DNA of 64,000 nucleotides, taken from contig NZ_BDAW01000002.1 in assembly GCF_001625085.1 (NCBI RefSeq), positions 62,001-126,000 on the forward strand, read 5' to 3'. Positions 17,637-27,276 of the stretch are shown one piece after another. The stretch comes from Nocardia acidivorans NBRC 108247. Its GTDB lineage: Bacteria; Actinomycetota; Actinomycetes; Mycobacteriales; Mycobacteriaceae. The first letter of the stretch is position 1. Every line of letters begins with the position of its first letter. Under the pieces are notes generated by a model. That model saw only the letters and a list, made by a program, of their open reading frames with translations, did not search any database and was not told the origin of the DNA. The translations under genes and the position numbers were made by a program.

Positions 17637-19001
17637 TCAGACCAGGCTGCGCTGGGCGACGATGGCGGCGGCTACGCGCTGGCCCATGCGGACCGCGCCG
17701 TCGACGTGCTGGAAGCCGTGGCCCGCGAGGTCCGAACAGGCGAAGTGCATGGGGCCGATGGGGTCTCGATGGTCGTGGCCGTAGCGGGTCATGCCGCCGA
17801 GGTCGAAGCTGACGCCGTAGGCGCCGCGGGTCCATTCCTCGGTGCCCCAGTCGGATTCGTAGTAGACGATCGGGTTGGCGGCCTCGGGGCCGAGGTAGCG
17901 GACCAGGCAGTCCAGGGCGGCCTGCTTGCGCTCGGCGGGGCCCATGGCGAAGTAGGCGTCGGCCTGCTCGTGGGCGATGAAGCCGACCATGGCGCCGTTG
18001 TCCACGCCGTGGTTGGTGTTGTCGTAGACCTCGGAGACCATGTCGGTATCGCTGAAACCGGTTCCGGACAGGCCCTTTTCGCGCCAGAACGGGGTTTCGT
18101 AGACCGCGTGCACCTTGACCACGAAGCCGAAGGACATGTGCTGGTACATCTGATGGCGGCGGCGCGGCAGCGGCGGATCGAAGCTGATGCCCGCGTACAG
18201 GTTCGGCGGGACGGCCAGCACCACGCGACCCGCGCGCACCTCGAGATCGCCGTCGGCGAAGACGGTGACGCCCGCATCGGACCACTGGATCTTGCGCACC
18301 GGCGCGTTCAGGTGCACATCGGCCCCCAGCGAGGCGGCCAGACGCTGCGAAACCTGTTGCATACCGCCGATAACGCGCTTGTCGAGCATGAAGGTATCGG
18401 TGGCCAGCGCGGTGTAGGAGCCCTGCGCGGCGGCCATATGCAGCGCCTGCAGGGTGGAGAAGGTGTGCGCGGGCTTGGTCAGCATGGCGCCGGCGACGAA
18501 GAACGCGACGGTCTCGCGGGCGTACTCGTTATCGGACTGGCGCTCCAGCCAGATGCTGAACGGAATCGAATCCAGTTCCGCCGCTTGCGGATGCGTCCAC
18601 GGGGCCTCCGCGCCGACCTCGGCCGCGAGCTCGTCGAGCAGGGCGATGAGGCGGTCGATCTCGGCGGCGGTCTCGGCGGGCGCGGGGAAGACGTCACCGG
18701 TGAACTGCTGCCGGGTGCCGTCCGCGGCCAGGTAGACCGATTCGCCGTCGCGGTAGCGGGAGAAGGTCTGCAAGCCCAGCTCCTGCACCAGCGCGAGCGC
18801 TGCGGTGTGGTGCGGGGACAGCCACTGGCCGCCGATCTCGATCATGGCCCCGTCGAACTCGCCGGTCCATGTGCGGCCGCCGACCCGATCACGGGCCTCC
18901 AGTACCGCCACCGACAGGCCGGCCTTGCGCAGTTCCGCGGCGGCGGTCAGGCCGGACGGTCCAGCACCCACGATCACGACGTCACGAGTGATGACAGCCA
19001 C
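17637..19001 (-). CDS. flavin monoamine oxidase, putrescine-oxidase-like
   Basis: FAD-dependent amine oxidase, 454 residues. An N-terminal Rossmann motif VVIVGAGPSGLTAAAEL (8-24) is followed by LEARDRVGGRTWTGEF, the GG-x-R-T motif of the monoamine oxidase family, and IGGQWLSP. The C-terminal FAD-binding segment is FACSDLAGHGFQHVDGA. The GTG start at 19001 has AAGGAG five to six bases upstream. Context points to oxidation of putrescine to 4-aminobutanal, ammonia and H2O2: the upstream genes make putrescine from agmatine and an aminobutyraldehyde dehydrogenase is encoded further upstream. It is separated from the agmatine deiminase gene by 167 bp, so it may have its own promoter. The substrate is inferred from neighbours, not from active-site residues. 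Confidence 0.85.
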   Translation of the reverse strand: MAVITRDVVIVGAGPSGLTAAAELRKAGLSVAVLEARDRVGGRTWTGEFDGAMIEIGGQWLSPHHTAALALVQELGLQTFSRYRDGESVYLAADGTRQQFTGDVFPAPAETAAEIDRLIALLDELAAEVGAEAPWTHPQAAELDSIPFSIWLERQSDNEYARETVAFFVAGAMLTKPAHTFSTLQALHMAAAQGSYTALATDTFMLDKRVIGGMQQVSQRLAASLGADVHLNAPVRKIQWSDAGVTVFADGDLEVRAGRVVLAVPPNLYAGISFDPPLPRRRHQMYQHMSFGFVVKVHAVYETPFWREKGLSGTGFSDTDMVSEVYDNTNHGVDNGAMVGFIAHEQADAYFAMGPAERKQAALDCLVRYLGPEAANPIVYYESDWGTEEWTRGAYGVSFDLGGMTRYGHDHRDPIGPMHFACSDLAGHGFQHVDGAVRMGQRVAAAIVAQRSLV

Positions 19002-19153
19002 GAGAGCTCCTTACCGGTAATTCGGAATCTTCGGATAACCCGAAGGTTGCCAATTCAGTATGTGCGCACGGTCACGATCATGCCCGCGCCTATTCGGTGA
19101 ACCGGCCCGCCCCTCATTCGCCAGATCGGCGTGTACGGGCCGGATCATGCCCA

Positions 19154-19171
19154 TGACCTGTACGCAGGTCA
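19154..19171 (-). terminator. stem-loop at the agmatine deiminase stop
   Basis: A perfect 7-bp stem (TGACCTG / CAGGTCA) with a 4-base loop overlaps the stop codon of the deiminase gene. No T-run follows, so it may be an attenuator or mRNA-stability hairpin between this gene and the amine oxidase gene. Confidence 0.4.
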
Positions 19172-20218
19172 GTGAGCCGGAAGCGGCTCATTCTGGGTAA
19201 TGCAGTGGATACCGCCGCCGCGCGCGAAGATCTCCCGCGCGTCGACCGTCACAATGGTGCGCCCGGGATATGCCCGGGCCATGATCTCGGCGGCCTCGGC
19301 ATCGTTCGCATCGTCGAAGCCGCAGAGAACGACCGCTTTATTGCAGACGTAATGGTTGATGTAGCTGAAGTCCACGAAGCCCTCCTCATCCCGCAGCGTG
19401 CGCGGTGCGGGCACCGGGATCACCTCGAAAGGCTTTCCGGTGCAGGAGATCTCGGTCTCGAACCGCTTCAAGAGTTCGCGGCTCAACTCGTAATCGGGAT
19501 GCTCCGGATCGCGCTGATCGTGCACCAGGATCACACCCGGTGACGGCAGCGCGGCCACGATATCGGCATGACCGCGAGTGCCGAAGCGCTGCGAATCGCG
19601 CCACAGCCCGCGCGGCAGCCAGATCGCGGAGTCGATGCCGATGGTGCGCCGCAGTTCGGCCTCGACGTCGGCCTTGGTCAGGCCCGGGTTGCGGAAGGGA
19701 TCCAGCTGCACGGTCTCGGTGAGGATCACCGTGCCCGCGCCGTCGACCTGGATGCCGCCGCCCTCGTTCACCATGGGTGAATCGATGATCGGCACCCCGG
19801 CCGCCTCGGCGACGATCCGGCCGATCTTGCGGTCATTGTCCCAGCGGGCCCAATCCTGTTGGCCCCAGCCATTGAAGACCCAGTCCACCGCGGCGACGGA
19901 TCCATCGGCGGCATGCACGAAGGTCGGTCCGATATCGCGCATCCAGGCGTCGTCCAGGGGCGCTTCGAGAATGTCGACGGCCCCGGAGAGCAGGTGTTTG
20001 GCATCGCGGAGGTCGGCCGGGTCGACCACCATGGTCACCGGTTCGAATTCGGCCACCGCGTGCGCGACCGCGGTCCACGCGGCCCGCGCGTCATCGGTCG
20101 CGTCCTGGGTCGCGGTGATCTCCGAACCGGCCGGGGGAAACGCCATCCATGTGCGGCGATGCGGTGCGTGTTCGGCGGGCATACGCCATCCGGCCCGCTC
20201 AACACCCTCGGCACTCAT
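19169..20218 (-). CDS. aguA: agmatine deiminase
   Basis: Hydrolyses agmatine to N-carbamoylputrescine and ammonia; peptidyl-arginine-deiminase superfamily, 349 residues from the ATG at 20218. Family landmarks are RMPAEHAPHRRTWMAFP at the N-terminus, DAWMRDIGPTF, NEGGGIQVDG with the metal/guanidine-binding acidic residues, and the C-terminal GGGIHCITQ that carries the catalytic Cys. The ATG shares one base with the stop of the upstream amidase gene (TGATG), so the two enzymes are translationally coupled and act consecutively. A longer frame to 20317 would lie inside the upstream gene and lacks homology. Confidence 0.93.
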   Translation of the reverse strand: MSAEGVERAGWRMPAEHAPHRRTWMAFPPAGSEITATQDATDDARAAWTAVAHAVAEFEPVTMVVDPADLRDAKHLLSGAVDILEAPLDDAWMRDIGPTFVHAADGSVAAVDWVFNGWGQQDWARWDNDRKIGRIVAEAAGVPIIDSPMVNEGGGIQVDGAGTVILTETVQLDPFRNPGLTKADVEAELRRTIGIDSAIWLPRGLWRDSQRFGTRGHADIVAALPSPGVILVHDQRDPEHPDYELSRELLKRFETEISCTGKPFEVIPVPAPRTLRDEEGFVDFSYINHYVCNKAVVLCGFDDANDAEAAEIMARAYPGRTIVTVDAREIFARGGGIHCITQNEPLPAH

Positions 20219-21183
20219 CACGCCCGCCCGAACGGGTGCTCGCGATCGACCGGTTCGGTCAACCGGCCGTAGGTGTCCGGGCGGCGGGTGGCCAGGAACG
20301 GGAAGAGCGTCAGCCAATCCTTGCGCTGATCCAGATCCAGATCCGCCACCAGTACCGCGGACTCGTCGCGCGGGGCCTGCACCAACACCCGGCCGTACGG
20401 GTCGGAGATGAAAGAGGAACCGTAGAAGGTGATTTCGCCTTCATTGCCGTACCGGTTGGGCACGATCATGAAGGTGCCCGCGGTAATGCCGTTGCCGACG
20501 ATCACGTGCTGCCACAGCGGCCGGGTATCGAACTCCGGATGCCCGGGTTCGGAGCCGATGGCGGTCGGATAGACGATCATGTCGGCCCCGGCGAGCGAGT
20601 ACATTCGCGCCACCTCGGGGAACCATTCGTCCCAGCAGGTCGGCATGCCGATGCGCACATCACCGAGATCGGCGTGGCTGTGCGGCCGGTAGGACTCCTC
20701 GGTGGCCGGGCCGGCCCGGAAGTAGGTGTCCTCGTAGTAGCCCTCGGTCACCGGGATGTGCAGCTTGCGGGTGCGGCCGACGAGTTCACCGGTGGGAGAC
20801 ACCAGGATCGCGGTGTTGAACCCCAGGCCGTCGCCCTGATCGGCATGCTCGTACAGCGAGGCGTGCACGAAGACGCCGTGCTCGACGGCCGCCTTGGCCG
20901 CGAAGGTGAAGGTGGGTCCGGTGGTCAGATCCTCGGCCTCCGCACCGGGATTGGCGCCGCCGCGCTCGAAGGCCGGGTACTTGCTGAAGGTCACCTCGGG
21001 CAGGAAGACCGCCTTCGCGCCCAATTCGGCCGCGCGGGCGATGCCCTCGTTCACCTCGGCGCGCATGGCCTCGCCGTCGGCCTGCCAGCGGTGCTGGACC
21101 AGCGCCACGCGCAGCGGCTCGCGCACCGGGGCGTCGACCCGCGCGTGCGAGACGGGCGGCTCGAAACAGGTGATGACGTTCAT
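20218..21183 (-). CDS. aguB: N-carbamoylputrescine amidase
   Basis: Carbon-nitrogen hydrolase (nitrilase superfamily) of 321 residues, predicted to convert N-carbamoylputrescine to putrescine, CO2 and ammonia. All three catalytic residues are visible: Glu in LPEVTFSKYP, Lys in GRTRKLHIP and Cys in MPTCWDEWFPE. This is a useful contrast with the two Cys-less homologues at 44157 and 46272. Direct coupling with agmatine deiminase supports the specificity. The start ATG at 21183 lies 51 bp behind the permease stop, with a CCGGAG leader. Confidence 0.9.
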   Translation of the reverse strand: MNVITCFEPPVSHARVDAPVREPLRVALVQHRWQADGEAMRAEVNEGIARAAELGAKAVFLPEVTFSKYPAFERGGANPGAEAEDLTTGPTFTFAAKAAVEHGVFVHASLYEHADQGDGLGFNTAILVSPTGELVGRTRKLHIPVTEGYYEDTYFRAGPATEESYRPHSHADLGDVRIGMPTCWDEWFPEVARMYSLAGADMIVYPTAIGSEPGHPEFDTRPLWQHVIVGNGITAGTFMIVPNRYGNEGEITFYGSSFISDPYGRVLVQAPRDESAVLVADLDLDQRKDWLTLFPFLATRRPDTYGRLTEPVDREHPFGRA

Positions 21184-21234
21184 GACTACTCCGGCTCTCG
21201 ATTCTCGAAGGTGACTGGGGGAGTGCGGTATTCG

Positions 21235-22866
21235 CTACAGCGAGCTCAGATGCGGCGCTTCGGGGACCGGCATGGGATCGCCGGAGATCGCCTTCGGCAG
21301 GGTCCGGCCGCGGAAGAACTCCGGATCGCGCAGCCGCTGCACCAGCATCAGCACCGCGCCCAGCGCCAGAATCCCGAAGCCCAGGTAGAACACCAGGCCG
21401 ATACCGAAAATCGAAGCGCCACTGCCGACCTCGGGCTTGAGGCTCTCCCGCACCGAGATCACGAAGACCACCAGCAGCATGGTGCCGCCCAGCAGCGGGA
21501 ACAGCAGTTTGAAGACGAAGTCGCGGGCCGAGGAGAACCACTGCCTGCGGAAGTACCAGACCGCTGCGAAGGCGGTGATGCCGTAGTACCAGCAGATCAT
21601 GATGCCCAGCGCCGCAATGGTATCCAGCAGCACATGCTCGGACAGCAGCGCGGTGATCGTATAGAAACCACCCGCGACCACGGCGGCGACAGCGGTGCTG
21701 AACCGCGGCACCTGATAGGTGGGATGCACGGTGGCGAACCGCTCCGGCAGCGCCTTGAAGGTGCCCATGGCGAGCATGGCGCGGGCGGCGGGCAGGAAGG
21801 TGGCCTGCAGGCTGGCGATGGCCGAGACCAGGACCGCCAGGAACAGCAGCAGCTCACCCGCGCCGCCCATGACCGGCTCGGCCAGTGCGCCGAAGACATT
21901 GTTGGTGGTGTCCGGGCTGCTCAGACCGATCCCGGTATCGCCGACACCGGCGAACCACATGAGTGCGACGGCCAGCAGCAGGTAGGTGCAGAGCACGGTC
22001 AGGATGGACAGCAGTCCCGCGCGGCCCGGGGTGCGCTTGGGATCCTTGCACTCCTCGCCGAGCGTCAGCGCGGTATCCCAGCCCCAGTACATGAAGACCG
22101 AACCGACCAGGCCGATCGCGAACGCACCCAGGGTGAGTCCGGTGAAGGGGTTGAACCAGTCGATATCGAAACTCAGGCCGGAGGGGGCGTCACCGGTGAC
22201 GGCCTTGGTCAGTGCGATACCGGCGAACAACAGCAGTACGACGAGCTGGAAACCGACCAGGACATACTGTGCGCGCTCACTCGAGCTGATGCCGCGACTG
22301 GCCGCCCAGCCCGCCGCCGCCAGGAACGCCAGCGTGGTCACGATATTGATGAGCTTGTTATCGCCAAGCGTGGCAAGGAATTCCGAATGGGCCAGCCGCC
22401 CGACGAACAGATAGAAGAACTCCGCGCCGACGGCCGCGATATTGGCCAGCACGATGACGACGGCGATCACCGAACCCCATCCCGCCATCCAGCCGACGTA
22501 CGGGCCGAGCGAGCGGGCGGACCAGGTGAAAGAGGCTCCGCAGTCCGGGGTTTCGGCACTGAATTCCCGATAGGCGTAGGCGGCCAGGAACATCGGGATG
22601 AACCCGGCGATCAACAGTGCGGGCATCTTCAGGCCGACCGCGGCCACGATCAAGCCCATACTGGCGGTGGTGGTGTAGGCGGGCGCGATGGACGCGATAC
22701 TCAGGATGGCGCCGGCGAAGGTCCCGACCTTGTTGGTGGCCAAGCCCTTGCCGCCTGCGGCAACATGGGCACTGCCGCTGGCGGCGGCGGCGCCGCTGGC
22801 ACCGCCCTCGGCATCGTTGGTATCACGCGACGGCACTGTCGCCTCGGAAGCGTTCTGCACGAGCAT
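21235..22866 (-). CDS. APC superfamily amino acid/polyamine permease
   Basis: Integral membrane transporter of 543 residues with about twelve hydrophobic segments. Typical APC features are the first-helix region TFAGAILSIASIAPAYT, an aromatic-rich CGASFTWSARSLGPYVGW segment and FMYWGWDTALTLGEECKD. The ATG at 22866 has GAGGAG five bases upstream. The N-terminus carries an Ala/Gly-rich stretch before the first helix. Its place inside the agmatine/putrescine cluster suggests import of putrescine, agmatine or GABA; the exact substrate cannot be read from the sequence. Confidence 0.85.
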   Translation of the reverse strand: MLVQNASEATVPSRDTNDAEGGASGAAAASGSAHVAAGGKGLATNKVGTFAGAILSIASIAPAYTTTASMGLIVAAVGLKMPALLIAGFIPMFLAAYAYREFSAETPDCGASFTWSARSLGPYVGWMAGWGSVIAVVIVLANIAAVGAEFFYLFVGRLAHSEFLATLGDNKLINIVTTLAFLAAAGWAASRGISSSERAQYVLVGFQLVVLLLFAGIALTKAVTGDAPSGLSFDIDWFNPFTGLTLGAFAIGLVGSVFMYWGWDTALTLGEECKDPKRTPGRAGLLSILTVLCTYLLLAVALMWFAGVGDTGIGLSSPDTTNNVFGALAEPVMGGAGELLLFLAVLVSAIASLQATFLPAARAMLAMGTFKALPERFATVHPTYQVPRFSTAVAAVVAGGFYTITALLSEHVLLDTIAALGIMICWYYGITAFAAVWYFRRQWFSSARDFVFKLLFPLLGGTMLLVVFVISVRESLKPEVGSGASIFGIGLVFYLGFGILALGAVLMLVQRLRDPEFFRGRTLPKAISGDPMPVPEAPHLSSL

Positions 22867-22926
22867 CCAAGCTCCTCGTACTGGGTCCGGCGGTACCGCG
22901 AAAGCACCCACCTCGCCGGTGGAGAG

Positions 22927-22956
22927 CCGCTGTCCGGCGGCGGTGCCGGACAGCGG
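22927..22956. terminator. perfect 12-bp inverted repeat between gabD and the permease gene
   Basis: CCGCTGTCCGGC (22927-22938) and its exact reverse complement (22945-22956) flank a 6-base loop. It lies 43 bases behind the dehydrogenase stop and 60 bases before the permease start. There is no T-run, so it may be an attenuator, a processing site or an operator. Confidence 0.5.
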
Positions 22957-22998
22957 GGTGGCACCTGATCCGGCACAGGGGCCGGGGTGCCGATGACA

Positions 22999-24450
22999 TC
23001 AGCGCGTCAGCGCGACGTATTTGGTGTCGAGGTATTCGTGAATCCCTTCGGACCCACCCTCGCTGCCCAGACCGGACTGCTTGACGCCGCCGAACGGGGC
23101 CGCCGGATCGGAGATGACGCCGCGATTCACGCCGACCATGCCGGCCTCCAGCGCGCTCGAAACCCGCAGGGCCCGATCGAGATCCCGGGTGTAGAAGTAG
23201 GCGGCCAAACCGTATTCGGTGTCATTGGCCGCGGCCACGACGTCTTCCTCGCTGTCGAAGCCGTAGATGGCTGCGACGGGTCCGAAGATCTCCTCGCGGT
23301 GCATGCGGGCGGTGCGCGGCACCTCGTCGAGCACGGTCGGCTGGAAGAACCAGCCCGGCCCGTCGATCGCCTTACCGCCGGTGCGGACTACGGCTCCGGC
23401 CGCGACGGCATCCTCCACCAGGGCGGCGACGCTATTGCGCTGGCGCTCATTGATGAGCGGGCCGGTGTCCACGCCCGGCTCGTGGCCGGGGCCGACGCGC
23501 AGTGCGCCGATCTTCTCGGCCAGCCGGGAAGCGAACTCCTCGCGGATCGAATTGTGCACGTAGATACGGTTCGCCGCGGTGCACGCCTCGCCGCCATTGC
23601 GCATCTTGGCCGCCATGGCACCGGCCAGCGCCTGCTCCAGATCGGCGTCCTCGAAGACGATGAAGGGGGCATTGCCGCCCAATTCCATGGAGGTGCGCAG
23701 CACAGTGTCGGCGGCCTGTTTCAGCAGCAGCTTGCCCACCCGGGTGGAACCGGTGAAGGTCACCTTGCGCAGTCGCGGATCGGCGAGCAGCGGCGCGGTG
23801 ATCGCGGAGGCATCGCTGCCGGGAATTACGGAGAGCACGCCTTCGGGGAGACCGGCCTCGGCGAAGATCTGGGCGAGGGCCAGCATGGTGAGCGGGGTGT
23901 CCTCGGCGGGCTTCACGATCACCGTGCAGCCCGCGGCCAGCGCCGGGCCGATCTTGCGAGAACCCATGGCCAGCGGGAAGTTCCACGGCGTGATGGCCAG
24001 GACCGGGCCGACCGGCCGCTGGGTGACCAGAATGCGGCCGGTCCCGGCGGGGGAGTCGGTGTAGCGGCCGCCGATGCGCACGGCCTCCTCGCTGAACCAG
24101 CGCAGGAATTCGCCGCCGTAGGCGACCTCACCGCGCGCCTCGGCGAGGGTCTTGCCCATCTCCAAGGTCATGAGGAGGGCGATCTCCTCGGTGCGATCGA
24201 TCAAGATCTCCCAGGCCCGGCGCAGAATCGCCGAACGCTCGCGCGGAGCCGTTGCGGCCCAGGCCGATTGGACGCGGCAGGCCGAGTCGAGAGCGCGCAG
24301 GGCATCTGCGGCGGTGCCGTCGGCGACCTCGGTGAGCAGCTCGCCGGTGGCGGGATTGCGCACCTCGAAGGTGGTGGTGGCGGGTTCGGACCTGCCGTCG
24401 ATCCACACACCGGTGGGGATGAGGCCGCTGATCCGGTCATACTCCAACAT
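22999..24450 (-). CDS. gabD: NAD(P)-dependent succinate-semialdehyde dehydrogenase
   Basis: Aldehyde dehydrogenase of 483 residues; the last step of the pathway oxidises succinate semialdehyde to succinate. Signatures are TPWNFPLAMGSRKIGPALAAG for cofactor binding, FTGSTRVGKLL, MELGGNAPFIVF with the general-base Glu, and GEACTAANR with the nucleophilic Cys. EEIFGPVAAIYGF and the C-terminal GLGSEGGSEGIHEYLDTKY resemble GabD more than betaine- or aminobutyraldehyde-specific enzymes. It lies 19 bp behind gabT on the same strand, in agreement with a GABA degradation operon. Confidence 0.9.
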   Translation of the reverse strand: MLEYDRISGLIPTGVWIDGRSEPATTTFEVRNPATGELLTEVADGTAADALRALDSACRVQSAWAATAPRERSAILRRAWEILIDRTEEIALLMTLEMGKTLAEARGEVAYGGEFLRWFSEEAVRIGGRYTDSPAGTGRILVTQRPVGPVLAITPWNFPLAMGSRKIGPALAAGCTVIVKPAEDTPLTMLALAQIFAEAGLPEGVLSVIPGSDASAITAPLLADPRLRKVTFTGSTRVGKLLLKQAADTVLRTSMELGGNAPFIVFEDADLEQALAGAMAAKMRNGGEACTAANRIYVHNSIREEFASRLAEKIGALRVGPGHEPGVDTGPLINERQRNSVAALVEDAVAAGAVVRTGGKAIDGPGWFFQPTVLDEVPRTARMHREEIFGPVAAIYGFDSEEDVVAAANDTEYGLAAYFYTRDLDRALRVSSALEAGMVGVNRGVISDPAAPFGGVKQSGLGSEGGSEGIHEYLDTKYVALTR

Positions 24451-24469
24451 TGTTCTCCCTGACCGTAAT

Positions 24470-25810
24470 TCAGGCGGCGAGGTCGCTGATGGCGGTGCAG
24501 AGCACCGTCAGCGCCTCGTCGAGTAGCTCGTCGCTGATCACCAGCGGGGGCAGCAGGCGGATCACATTGCCGAAGGTGCCGCAGGTCAGGGTGATCACAC
24601 CCTGCTCCAGGCAGCGCTTGGCGATGGCGGCGGTGAGCGCGGCATCGGGCTCGGTGGTGCCGGGGCGGATGAACTCCAGGGCCAGCATCGCGCCCCGGCC
24701 GCGCACATCGCCGATGGCCGGAACCCGCTGTGCCAGTGCATGGAAACGAGCCAGCGAGACATCGCCGATATGGCGGGCGCGGGCGGGCAGGTCATGTTCG
24801 CGAATGGCGTCGATGGCGGCCAGCGCGGCGGCGCAGGCCACCGGGTTACCGCCGTAGGTGCCGCCCAGGCCGCCCGCGTGCACGGCGTCGAGGAGGTCGG
24901 CGCGACCGGTGATGGCGCTCAGCGGCATACCACCGGCGATACCCTTGGCCATCGTAATGATGTCCGGGACAACACCTTCGGCGTCGCAGGCGAACCAGTC
25001 GCCGGTGCGGGCGAAACCGGTCTGCACCTCATCGGCGATGAAGACCACACCGTTGGCGCGCGCCCATTCGGCCAGGGTCGGCAGGAATCCGGCCGCCGGA
25101 ACGATGAATCCGCCCTCGCCCTGGATCGGCTCGATGATGATCGCGGCGACCGAATCCGCGCCGATCTGCTTCTCGATGCGCGAAATCGCCTCGCGGGCAG
25201 CGGCTACGCCGTCCAGACCGCCGTCGCGGAACGGGTACGACATGGGCATGCGGTACACCTCGGGCGCGAACGGGCCGAAATGCGCCTTGTACGGCATGGA
25301 TTTCGCGGTCAGCGCCATGGTCAGGTTGGTGCGACCGTGGTACGCGTGATCGAAGGCGACCACCGCGGTGCGATTGGTGGCCAGGCGCGCCACCTTGATC
25401 GCGTTCTCGACGGCTTCCGCGCCGGAGTTGAAGAGCACGCTGCGCTTCTCGTGATCACCGGGGGTGAGCTCGGCCAGCTGTTCGCAGACCGCGATGTACG
25501 CCTCGTACGGGGTCACCATGAAACAGGTGTGCGCGAAACGCTCGATCTGTTCCTGCACCGCCGCGACCACTTTCGGGTGCGAGGCGCCGACATTGGTGAC
25601 CGCGATACCGGCGGCGAGATCGATGAGGGAGTTGCCGTCCACATCCACGATGACGCCGCCGTCGGCGTCCGCGGCGTACACCGGCGCGGTCGAACCCACA
25701 CCCGCGGCGACGGCGGCCTTGCGGCGCGCGGCCAGCTCCTGCGAGCGCGGGCCCGGTAGGGCGGTGTTCAGCACCCGCTGCTGCGGGAGCCGGTAGCTGA
25801 TCTCGGTCAT
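24470..25810 (-). CDS. gabT: 4-aminobutyrate--2-oxoglutarate transaminase
   Basis: PLP-dependent class III aminotransferase of 446 residues converting GABA and 2-oxoglutarate to succinate semialdehyde and glutamate. Visible motifs are the LFNSGAEAVENAIKVAR PLP-phosphate region, AFDHAYHGRTNLTMALTAK, EPIQGEGGFIVPAAGFL, the FIADEVQTGFARTG Asp, and TMAKGIAGGMPLSAITG with the Schiff-base Lys. The ATG at 25810 has AAGGA about seven bases upstream. A much longer upstream frame is rejected. It sits between the two aldehyde dehydrogenase genes with gaps of 19 and 38 bp. Confidence 0.93.
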   Translation of the reverse strand: MTEISYRLPQQRVLNTALPGPRSQELAARRKAAVAAGVGSTAPVYAADADGGVIVDVDGNSLIDLAAGIAVTNVGASHPKVVAAVQEQIERFAHTCFMVTPYEAYIAVCEQLAELTPGDHEKRSVLFNSGAEAVENAIKVARLATNRTAVVAFDHAYHGRTNLTMALTAKSMPYKAHFGPFAPEVYRMPMSYPFRDGGLDGVAAAREAISRIEKQIGADSVAAIIIEPIQGEGGFIVPAAGFLPTLAEWARANGVVFIADEVQTGFARTGDWFACDAEGVVPDIITMAKGIAGGMPLSAITGRADLLDAVHAGGLGGTYGGNPVACAAALAAIDAIREHDLPARARHIGDVSLARFHALAQRVPAIGDVRGRGAMLALEFIRPGTTEPDAALTAAIAKRCLEQGVITLTCGTFGNVIRLLPPLVISDELLDEALTVLCTAISDLAA

Positions 25811-25848
25811 TGAGAATCCTTCTGCGGAAAGGGTTTTAGGGGCGATGC

Positions 25849-27276
25849 TCAGTCGTGCGCGCTCATGACGTGCTTGATGCGGGTGTAGTCCTCCACGCCG
25901 TACGCGGAGAGGTCCTTGCCGTAGCCCGAACGCTTGAAACCGCCGTGCGGCATCTCCGCCACCAGCGGGATATGGCAGTTCACCCACACCGCACCGAAGT
26001 CCAGGGCGGCCGAAACGCGCTGCACCACACCGTGATCCCGAGTCCACACACTCGAAGCCAGGCCGTAGTCGACATCGTTGGCGAGCTGGATCGCCTGCGC
26101 CTCGTCGGTGAAGGACTGCACCGTGATCACCGGGCCGAAGGTCTCCTCCCGCACGATCGGATCGTCCTGGCGGAGGCCGGTGACAATGGTGGGCGCAAGG
26201 TAGAAACCCTTGTCGCCCACGCGATTACCTCCGGTGGCGATGGTGGCGTGCGCGGGCAGGGCCGCGAGCTTGCCGGTCACCGACTCGAAGTGGCGGATAT
26301 TGTTGAGCGGGCCGTACGCGGCCTCGGTATCGTCCGGCAGGCCGGGCTTCACGGTCTGGGCCTTCTTCACCAGTGCCGCGACCAGCTCATCGTGCACCGA
26401 TTCGTGCACCAGCACGCGGGTGGCGGCGGTGCAGTCCTGACCGGCGTTGAAGAACGCGGCATCGCCGATGCGGTCCGCGGCGGTCGCCAGATCGGCGTCA
26501 CCGAACACCACCACCGGGGCGTTGCCGCCGAGTTCCAGGTGCGCCCGCTTGACCTGCTCGGCCGCCGCGGTCGCCACCGCGATACCCGCGCGCACCGAAC
26601 CGGTGATGGCCACCATGTCCAGGCGCGGATGGCTCACCAGGGCCGCGCCGCTGGCCGCGGTCCCGAGCACGACATTGAGCACGCCGTCGGGGAGGATGCC
26701 CCGTGTCAGCTCGGCGAGTACCAGGGTGCTGCCCGGGGTGGTGTCACTCGGCTTGAGCACCACGGTGTTTCCGGTCGCCAGCGCCGGGCCGATCTTCCAG
26801 ACGGCCATCATGAACGGGTAGTTCCAGGGGGTCACCTGGCCGATGACGCCGACCGGTTCGCGGCGGACGTACGAGGTGAAGCCCGCCATGTACTCGCCCG
26901 CGGACTTGCCCTCGAGCATGCGGGCGGCACCGGCGAAGAAGCGCAGATGATCGGCGCCGGCGGCCACCTCCTCGGCGGCGACCAGATGCTTGGGCTGGCC
27001 GGTGTCGCGGCACTGCGCCTCGACGATGGCGTCGGAGTTGGCCTCGATGGCATCTGCCAGCTTCAGCAGCGCGGCCTGACGCTGACTCGGGGTGCTCGCC
27101 TTCCACGCCGGGAAGGCGCGGGCGGCGGCGGCCACGGCGGCTTCGATATCGGCCGGGCCGGAGATCGGGCTGCGACCGGTCACCGATTCGTCCACCGGGC
27201 TGATCAGTTCGAACGACTCCGAGGCGGTCGCGGCTACGAACCGGCCGTCGATGTAGTTGCGAAGCATGTCAGTCAT
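25849..27276 (-). CDS. aminobutyraldehyde dehydrogenase family protein
   Basis: Aldehyde dehydrogenase of 475 residues, predicted to oxidise 4-aminobutanal to GABA. Motifs are VTPWNYPFMMAVWKIGPALA, HLELGGNAPVVVF with the catalytic Glu, FFNAGQDCTAATR with the catalytic Cys (a pattern typical of γ-aminobutyraldehyde dehydrogenases) and EEMF-like EETFGPVITVQSF. The ATG at 27276 opens MTDMLRNYIDGRF, the usual family start. As the first gene of the minus-strand cluster it is divergent from the pucR-type regulator across 140 bp, and it is the most likely target of that regulator. Confidence 0.9.
   Translation of the reverse strand: MTDMLRNYIDGRFVAATASESFELISPVDESVTGRSPISGPADIEAAVAAAARAFPAWKASTPSQRQAALLKLADAIEANSDAIVEAQCRDTGQPKHLVAAEEVAAGADHLRFFAGAARMLEGKSAGEYMAGFTSYVRREPVGVIGQVTPWNYPFMMAVWKIGPALATGNTVVLKPSDTTPGSTLVLAELTRGILPDGVLNVVLGTAASGAALVSHPRLDMVAITGSVRAGIAVATAAAEQVKRAHLELGGNAPVVVFGDADLATAADRIGDAAFFNAGQDCTAATRVLVHESVHDELVAALVKKAQTVKPGLPDDTEAAYGPLNNIRHFESVTGKLAALPAHATIATGGNRVGDKGFYLAPTIVTGLRQDDPIVREETFGPVITVQSFTDEAQAIQLANDVDYGLASSVWTRDHGVVQRVSAALDFGAVWVNCHIPLVAEMPHGGFKRSGYGKDLSAYGVEDYTRIKHVMSAHD

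Noticed and set aside
20149..22968. 939-codon plus-strand open frame antisense to the amidase and permease genes
   Set aside because: Composition is Gly/Arg/His/Gln-rich without any family motif, and it lies opposite well-recognised genes; such long antisense frames are common in high-GC DNA.
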